The notes under the pieces: model-generated
The model's database searches: none
What the model was told of the DNA's origin: nothing
The model's input: only the letters and a program-made list of their open reading frames with translations
Translations under genes and position numbers: made by a program
Shown here: in pieces, positions 58,801 to 64,000 of the stretch
Layout: every line of letters begins with the position of its first letter
Numbering within the stretch: position 1 is the stretch's first letter
Assembly: GCA_907163345.1 (NCBI GenBank)
Contig: CAJQUN010000023.1
Coordinates: 7,512,598 to 7,576,597, forward strand
Direction: 5' to 3'
DNA length: 64,000 nt
Source: Haberlea rhodopensis
Taxonomy: Eukaryota > Streptophyta > Magnoliopsida > Lamiales > Gesneriaceae

Positions 58801-60575
58801 ACAAAACAAAGCTATGCAAAAACAAAAAGCAAAAAATGAAATCTTTCTTTGTCTTTGAACATCCAATGGCGCAAACCAAAACATAGAAAGTTAGACAGTC
58901 GTCACACAAAGTAAAATCATAGGAACGGCAGCATCATACCCAAACCAAGATCAATGAGATACAGCTTTTTCTCATCAGCAGTTCCAGGTTGACCAAGTAA
59001 AAAGTTCTCCGGCTTCACATCTCCATGCACAAATCTAGAAAAGTGAAAGGTAGAGTACAGGTACTCAAATGTCTTCTACTGAAGAAAGTAACGTAAAGCA
59101 AGAATAATGAAGCTTGTGAACAACTTCATCTTATCAGGGAGCCAACACATTATTATACAGTTTAAATATGTAAGGTTTTACCCCTTCAGATGAAGCTTTT
59201 CAAGAATAGATATAGACTCAACAGCGATGCAGGCCGCCATATTTGGAGACATTCTGTTTCAAGTGATAATAATTAAACAAGGAAATAATAAGTATAGAAA
59301 TAAAAAACGGCTACTTTATTGAACATTTGAAAATGCAACACATTAATAAGTTTATGTCAAAAGAAGGATGGAACAGAAAGAAGGGAAGCAGGCAAAGAGA
59401 TAGATCTTTACGACTGGCCCAAGGAATTCCAAACATCCCAAAGACTGGGTCCAAGCATGTCCATGACCTGAAACAAAATATTTCTTTGAGATCATATTGA
59501 AAAGTATGCTGCAAAAAATACAATCAAAACTCACCAAGATGTAAAAATCTCCTTGACGACCCTTGTAGTGAACCCATGGAATCCCATAGCATCCGTTCAA
59601 TGTGCTTTTCAATAAATAAGAAAAAAAGGAGAGATGTGAACATTTGTAATTGCAAAGAAATGAGAACATACTCTAGTTAAGAACAACGAACTCACTTGTA
59701 CACCTGCCATTCATATGGAGGGCCATAATTGCAGCCTTTACTATTTCGGTGTTCAAACTTAAGTGCGACCTAGAAAATTATAATATACTAATTAAATTCA
59801 GCAAAGAGAGAATGCTGAAAATTCTCCAAGTGCCAAAAACAGGTGCTCAGTGATACCTCGATTGCATCTGGTCCTGTTCTTTCAGTGCCACCACTTACCC
59901 TTCGGCCAACATAAACTTGGCCAAATCCACCCTTACCTAATTTCCTTTCTGTCTTATACATGGGAGAATTACCCACTTGTACCTGAACCAACAAAATGTG
60001 CTCAATCACTAAGAATGCTGCTAAAATGTGAAAAGAACTAAGTAAATACTGAAAAATAATAATGCAATCGCAAGAACTTTAAAATCCAATGATCCATCAA
60101 TAAGCAATCATAAATTCAGAATACGGTTTCCATAAAACATTCTAGAATATAAAAAGAAATTGTAAATTACCCTATCTGGTACCGGAGTAGCGCTCACTTC
60201 TTCTTCAACTCCCACTACTTTATCTGCACTTCCACCGTCCATGCCAATTCCCTTATCTTCAATGCCGTCTATTCTGTTAAAAGGTTGCCCCCCAGCACCA
60301 ATGCCAACAGGTTGCGGAAGAACCTCGCAAGGTGGCTCTGGGTCTAAATCTATCAATCTAATCCCACGACCTCGACCAGCAGCAGTTGGCCTAGCTGGTG
60401 TTATTGCAGATGGCCCTTTAGTTATAGCAGCTGCATTCCCCCTCCCTCTACCTCTCCTCCTGGTTCTATTCTGAACAGGTGCAATAAAATTCTCTTCCGG
60501 ATTAGTGGGTTGATGTGCAGGCTGGAGATCAACAAGACGTTTTGATCTCCGTGCTCCGCTACGCAATTCTGGCAT
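55885..60575 (-). CDS. MUT9-like / casein-kinase-1-like nuclear Ser/Thr kinase (MLK/PPK, HD16 family)
   Basis: Sixteen exons (60575-60171, 59982-59857, 59769-59696, 59604-59535, 59467-59412, 59253-59182, 59034-58940, 58690-58624, 58546-58417, 58325-58107, 58017-57887, 57212-57038, 56936-56846, 56580-56423, 56324-56136, 55944-55885) join in phase to 705 residues, the family size. The N-terminal ~130 residues are basic with RRRGRGRG and RGIRLIDLDPEP. The kinase domain follows: glycine loop GKGGFGQVYVG, catalytic loop HGDVKPENFLL, IDLGLASKW in place of DFG, and WQGY. QPKKKVRLG (residues about 455-463) is a nuclear-localisation signal, and the long conserved C-terminal domain ends YGRTVC. Arabidopsis members phosphorylate histone H3 and photoreceptors/clock components; rice HD16/EL1 acts in flowering and gibberellin signalling. 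Intron 11 is GC-AG. Confidence 0.94.
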
Positions 60576-60585
60576 CGTCACCCAT
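60559..60585 (-). promoter_or_regulatory. Short upstream ORF overlapping the kinase start
   Basis: An ATG at 60585-60583, ten bases before the kinase ATG, opens an 8-codon frame ending TAG at 60561-60559, out of frame and overlapping the main start. If both are in the mRNA leader it could limit translation. Confidence 0.5.
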
Positions 60586-61560
60586 GCAAAATCACCTCCC
60601 ACTCACTACCCCACCTTATGTTCAGAATCTTCAGTCACCCTATTAAGAAGTATTCCAAAGAAGTAAAATAGAATTAGTATTTAAAATCATCGAGAACAGA
60701 AACAAATTGACAAAGTCCATCGGGAAGAAATAAATTCTTAAATTTGAGTGGTGGAATAAGAATGAGCCAAAAACAAGCAAATGCAGCATATTTAAAAGAT
60801 GTATCTTCTTTGGAAAATAATTGGATACATGATGGAGATGCAGAATTTATTTTTTTTAGCAATGGTTGAGGACATGAATGAATTACTGTAGTCAGTGGGT
60901 TCTTAATCTCCATTTCTCCAATAAATAAGGTAGAAAGTAAAATTCAGATGAATGACACATCCACAAAACTCACACGCTGAATCATAAAGTCCTTCCAAGA
61001 AATCGTAACACCAAAATAGCAAGAAATAAATTAATAAAGAGCTCCTCACATAAATTTAATAAGGAAGATAAGTACTAGAAATCCAATGTGATCGCATTCA
61101 TCCAGCCAGAAGAGCTTACGCCGAAACATAAAAACAATTATTTACGTAAATTCAACAAATACAGTAATACCATAACATACTAATTAATTAATTATCCATG
61201 AACAAAGAACAAGGCAGACACTGATCGTAACTTCCGAAAAAAGACAAAAACAGAAGGATCGTAGATAATCAACAGCAATATCAACTACAAAAACTCAACC
61301 GATCCACAGCAGATCTTCAGAGAAAAACTCTCCAAACATATCTTCCTCTCAAAGAAACCTTCTTTTTTTTGTCGAAACACAACAACAGTGGGTAATCTTA
61401 TACAAAGATAGAATTAAATAGATTCAATATTAAGGATGCCAACATCCTGGGTAGGAAAAATCGAAGAAGGGTAAACGAAATTTAGATTTCAATTTTGGGA
61501 AAGAGTGGTGTCTCGCGATTGATTCTGCCGTGGCGGGCACTACACAGGCGTCTATATAAT
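60576..61560 (-). promoter_or_regulatory. 5' UTR and promoter of the kinase gene
   Basis: TATATAGA (61558-61551, minus strand) is a TATA-box candidate, followed by CT-rich leader-like sequence. No other coding block is visible. A 5' UTR intron is likely over this length but I could not fix its ends. Confidence 0.45.
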
Positions 61561-61599
61561 GCTGCCTGCCCTATCTCAACTTGGCTTTGGTGTCAATTT

Positions 61600-63071
61600 T
61601 ATGATCACTGTCTTTCAGTTTTGTGTTTGTTTTTTAATTTAATATAAAACTTATTTAAAATATATATAGGATAATTTAATCTACAATAATTTTCAATGAC
61701 ATTGACTTATATTCTTTTAAATCGTTATATAATTATCTATATATTATATGAGTACCTTAATGGTACGACCATTTCACACTAATGCCTAATTGCACTCATG
61801 CACCTGTCAATCTAAAATATTATCATCACATCTTTATCTACGTGTCCACCAATTTACTTTATTTCATTTTCAATCTTACAAATTAACATCATACATACCA
61901 TTCAAATTACCATATTACCCTAATTTTTTTATTAAAATCCATATATATATATATATATATATTGTATAATCGTTTCATAATTTAAATTTAAAAAAGAAAC
62001 TAGAACCAAAATAAATAAAAACATACGTGGCAATTATCATATCATTTTAATATATATATATATATGCACACAACGCGTGCAGAAGAGGACTAATAGGTCA
62101 TTTGAATTGTGATACATATTTATGAAACCATATATTTAACTTTTTTTAAAAAAAAAATTAATTTTATTCAAGATATTGAATAATAGTTAAGAGGACTAAA
62201 ATGGGTAAGTAATGAGTAATAAATAATCATCTTCGGGCATCATCTTCGCCTCCTTTTGATTTCTTTGGTTTTCGGCTGCTTTTGGAGCTTCTCGTGAGTA
62301 TTTGGATATATGGCACCTTTTCCTTCTCCTGTTGATGGACGTGCATTCTTCCGTCCCCTTCTCCCTCCAATTGGGACGCCGTGTGGTTGTGCGGGAGCTT
62401 GTTAGTTTCTCGGTGGTTCCTTTTTTGAGGCTTCCAACTTTGCTGCCCATTCTGATTGCACTGTGTTTGGTTCCTTATGTTTTCCGATCTGGTCAAAGTT
62501 CAAGCTCTGGTCGTCTCACTTCTTCGGCGGTGGTTGAGTGGCAACCCCGCCACTCGGCACAAGCGACTTAGGTGGAATGCACGAGATTGAGGAGAACCTT
62601 GTACCGTTTTGGTGATATATTTCCTTACCTACTATTATAAATATATAGTTTCAGTGTTGCTTGGTAGATATGGTTTTGTCTATAATTGTCATGAGGTGCC
62701 TGTTGTTGGATATCTACATTTTTGGATCTGGCTTGGCGGTCTTCATGTTTGGCGCTTCATACCTATGTTGCCTAGCCTGTTTTTTTTTATGGTGTCACTA
62801 TTTTTGTTTTGTTGGTGATGGTTTTTTTTATTATGCTTCAATGCTGGGGAATCGCTTGGCTTTGATTACTGGGTTCGCGGTTTCGTGCACCATCCTGAGG
62901 TGTTCGCTGGTCGATGGATTTCAGTTTGTGATTTGGATATGAGAGCTTGTTCTTTTTTTGTCTTATATTAGATTATGTCTCTCATCTATCCATATTTGTA
63001 CATTCAGATATATTGGAAGAACAGTTCCCTTGTTCAACCACACTTTCGGTTGTATGGTTTTAAGGACCTAA
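61600..63071. other. Intergenic; AT-rich, then a more balanced segment of unknown origin
   Basis: 61600-62200 is AT-rich with short TA runs (61942-61962, 62050-62065). 62220-63070 is less AT-rich, with open frames on both strands that carry no motif I recognise. It may be a decayed retroelement end. Confidence 0.35.
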
Positions 63072-64000
63072 TGTAATGCCTCGATGTGAATCATATATGC
63101 TTGCTATGATTATTGCGTAATTATGAGATAATTACGGGATGATGTGGGCTCGGGTTCGGGTTACACCGAGTATGAAAAACGAAATGGTTTATTGATAAAA
63201 ATAATGTTCATGAGATCTTTGGCAAATAATTGAATGAAACATAGTGGGAAACAATGAATTGATATACATGGCTTGTTAAACATATAGCAAGATAACTATG
63301 TTTTATGTGTGGGAATGACATGAATTACATGTAGTTGAGTAACAATGAACCTTGCATTTGAATTTGACAGTCAAGTAACATGCATTTGGTTTGAGTTTGA
63401 AAGGTGCTATTAAACTAAAATCAGATTTTAGCCAACACATAATACACATCACTTCACCTACAAATTATTGAGCCTTAAACGCATTGTTGAGTTTAAAACT
63501 TAATTTATCTCCGAAATATTTATGAGTTTTGATGATCAACAAAACTTGTGTTTGTTATACTAATGTGTCTACTTAGTGTACATGTTTAGATGATTGAAAT
63601 GGATTGTATGAAGAAAATCATGTTGTGCAAGGTCTGTGCAGGATTGCCCCAGGCGATGGTGACCACTCGAGACTTCGCCCCGCACATCGACTGAAGCGAC
63701 GCCGACGCCCGCGCGCATGGCGAGATCGCCCGAGGCGATGGGTAGATCACCTGAGGCGATGCCTCGAACGTTTGAGGCGATGAAGACTTCGTTTGAGGCG
63801 ATGAACATTTATGATCATTGGAGGCTACGGCATTATTTTTGGGTGACGATCGCCTGAGGCAATCAGGACTTCGCCTGAGGCGATCTGCGAAGTTTGGTGA
63901 CCGTTGGGGCGCGGCGATGGTGATCGCTCGAGGCGATGTCCGAGGCGATCTTGGAGTGATTCAAGCCTTAAGTGTAGCAACGGCTAGTATGAGCCTTGGG
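63072..64000 (+). mobile_element. Second gypsy-type LTR, related to that of the 32-kb element, cut by window edge
   Basis: It begins TGTAATGCCTCGATG, as does the LTR at 32084, and the next ~120 bp align in outline (a TGATTAT, GTAATTATG, CGGGATGATG or GGGTTCGGG-type series). From about 63640 it contains a cluster of GGCGAT/CGATCGCC-type motifs (GAGGCGATG many times). The other end is outside the window, so it may be a full element or a solo LTR. Confidence 0.75.
63640..63945. repeat. Cluster of GAGGCGAT motifs in the second LTR
   Basis: GAGGCGAT or a one-base variant occurs more than ten times in about 300 bp, with irregular spacing, interspersed with GATCGCC. The GC content is far above that of the surroundings. 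Confidence 0.9.

Noticed and set aside
62661..62942. A 93-codon hydrophobic frame that looks like a membrane protein
   Set aside because: T-rich sequence gives hydrophobic codons by chance. Two overlapping frames look equally hydrophobic and none has a conserved block.
1..64000. CRISPR array, operon, ribosome binding sites, origin of replication
   Set aside because: The window is plant nuclear DNA; the only short repeats are microsatellites and LTR-internal repeats.

Overview
The window is nuclear DNA of a flowering plant, most likely a core eudicot. It is AT-rich, genes are split by GT-AG introns (two are GC-AG), and the encoded proteins are plant families. I cannot name the species. Six host genes are readable. 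On the minus strand, 691-7265 is the 5' ten exons of a CPSF-A/DDB1-superfamily protein. On the plus strand, 9486-12165 is an IQM calmodulin-binding protein. 13911-15308 (-) is a P-class PPR protein, 21079-21822 (+) an AP2/ERF transcription factor, 25379-27613 (-) a cytosolic-type APS kinase, and 55885-60575 (-) a MUT9-like/casein-kinase-1-like nuclear kinase with 16 exons. A truncated DnaJ-like fragment lies at 53832-54961 (+). These genes are unrelated in function and form no operon or cluster.

The middle of the window (about 32.1-53.1 kb) is a nest of reverse-transcribing elements. A young, structurally complete Ty3/gypsy chromovirus (32084-40926; two 2003-bp LTRs with 8 differences, 5-bp target duplication GCATA) carries one in-frame TAG that splits gag-pol inside the protease. 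Next to it is a near full-length but decayed endogenous pararetrovirus (Caulimoviridae) on the minus strand. It reads tRNA-Met primer site, ORF start, coat protein, movement protein, protease, reverse transcriptase, RNase H, putative transactivator, TATA box, leader (53119 down to 40932). Its protease is split by a complete but degenerate Ty1/copia element (45008-49611, target duplication GCTGG). The order coat then movement protein resembles cavemoviruses/solendoviruses.

Other mobile DNA: a copia element enters from the left edge inside an intron of the CPSF-A-like gene. A 579-bp hAT-like non-autonomous element with an 8-bp target duplication lies at 7773-8351. An LTR-like segment with a long TA microsatellite lies at 17979-18955. 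A DUF4283 (LINE ORF1-type) remnant lies at 24352-24955. A second LTR, related to the gypsy LTR, starts at 63072 and leaves the window. Both of these related LTRs contain clusters of a short CGATCG/GGCGAT-type motif.

All gene models were spliced by eye from conserved protein blocks and splice-site dinucleotides. Phases were checked arithmetically. No alignment or database search was run.
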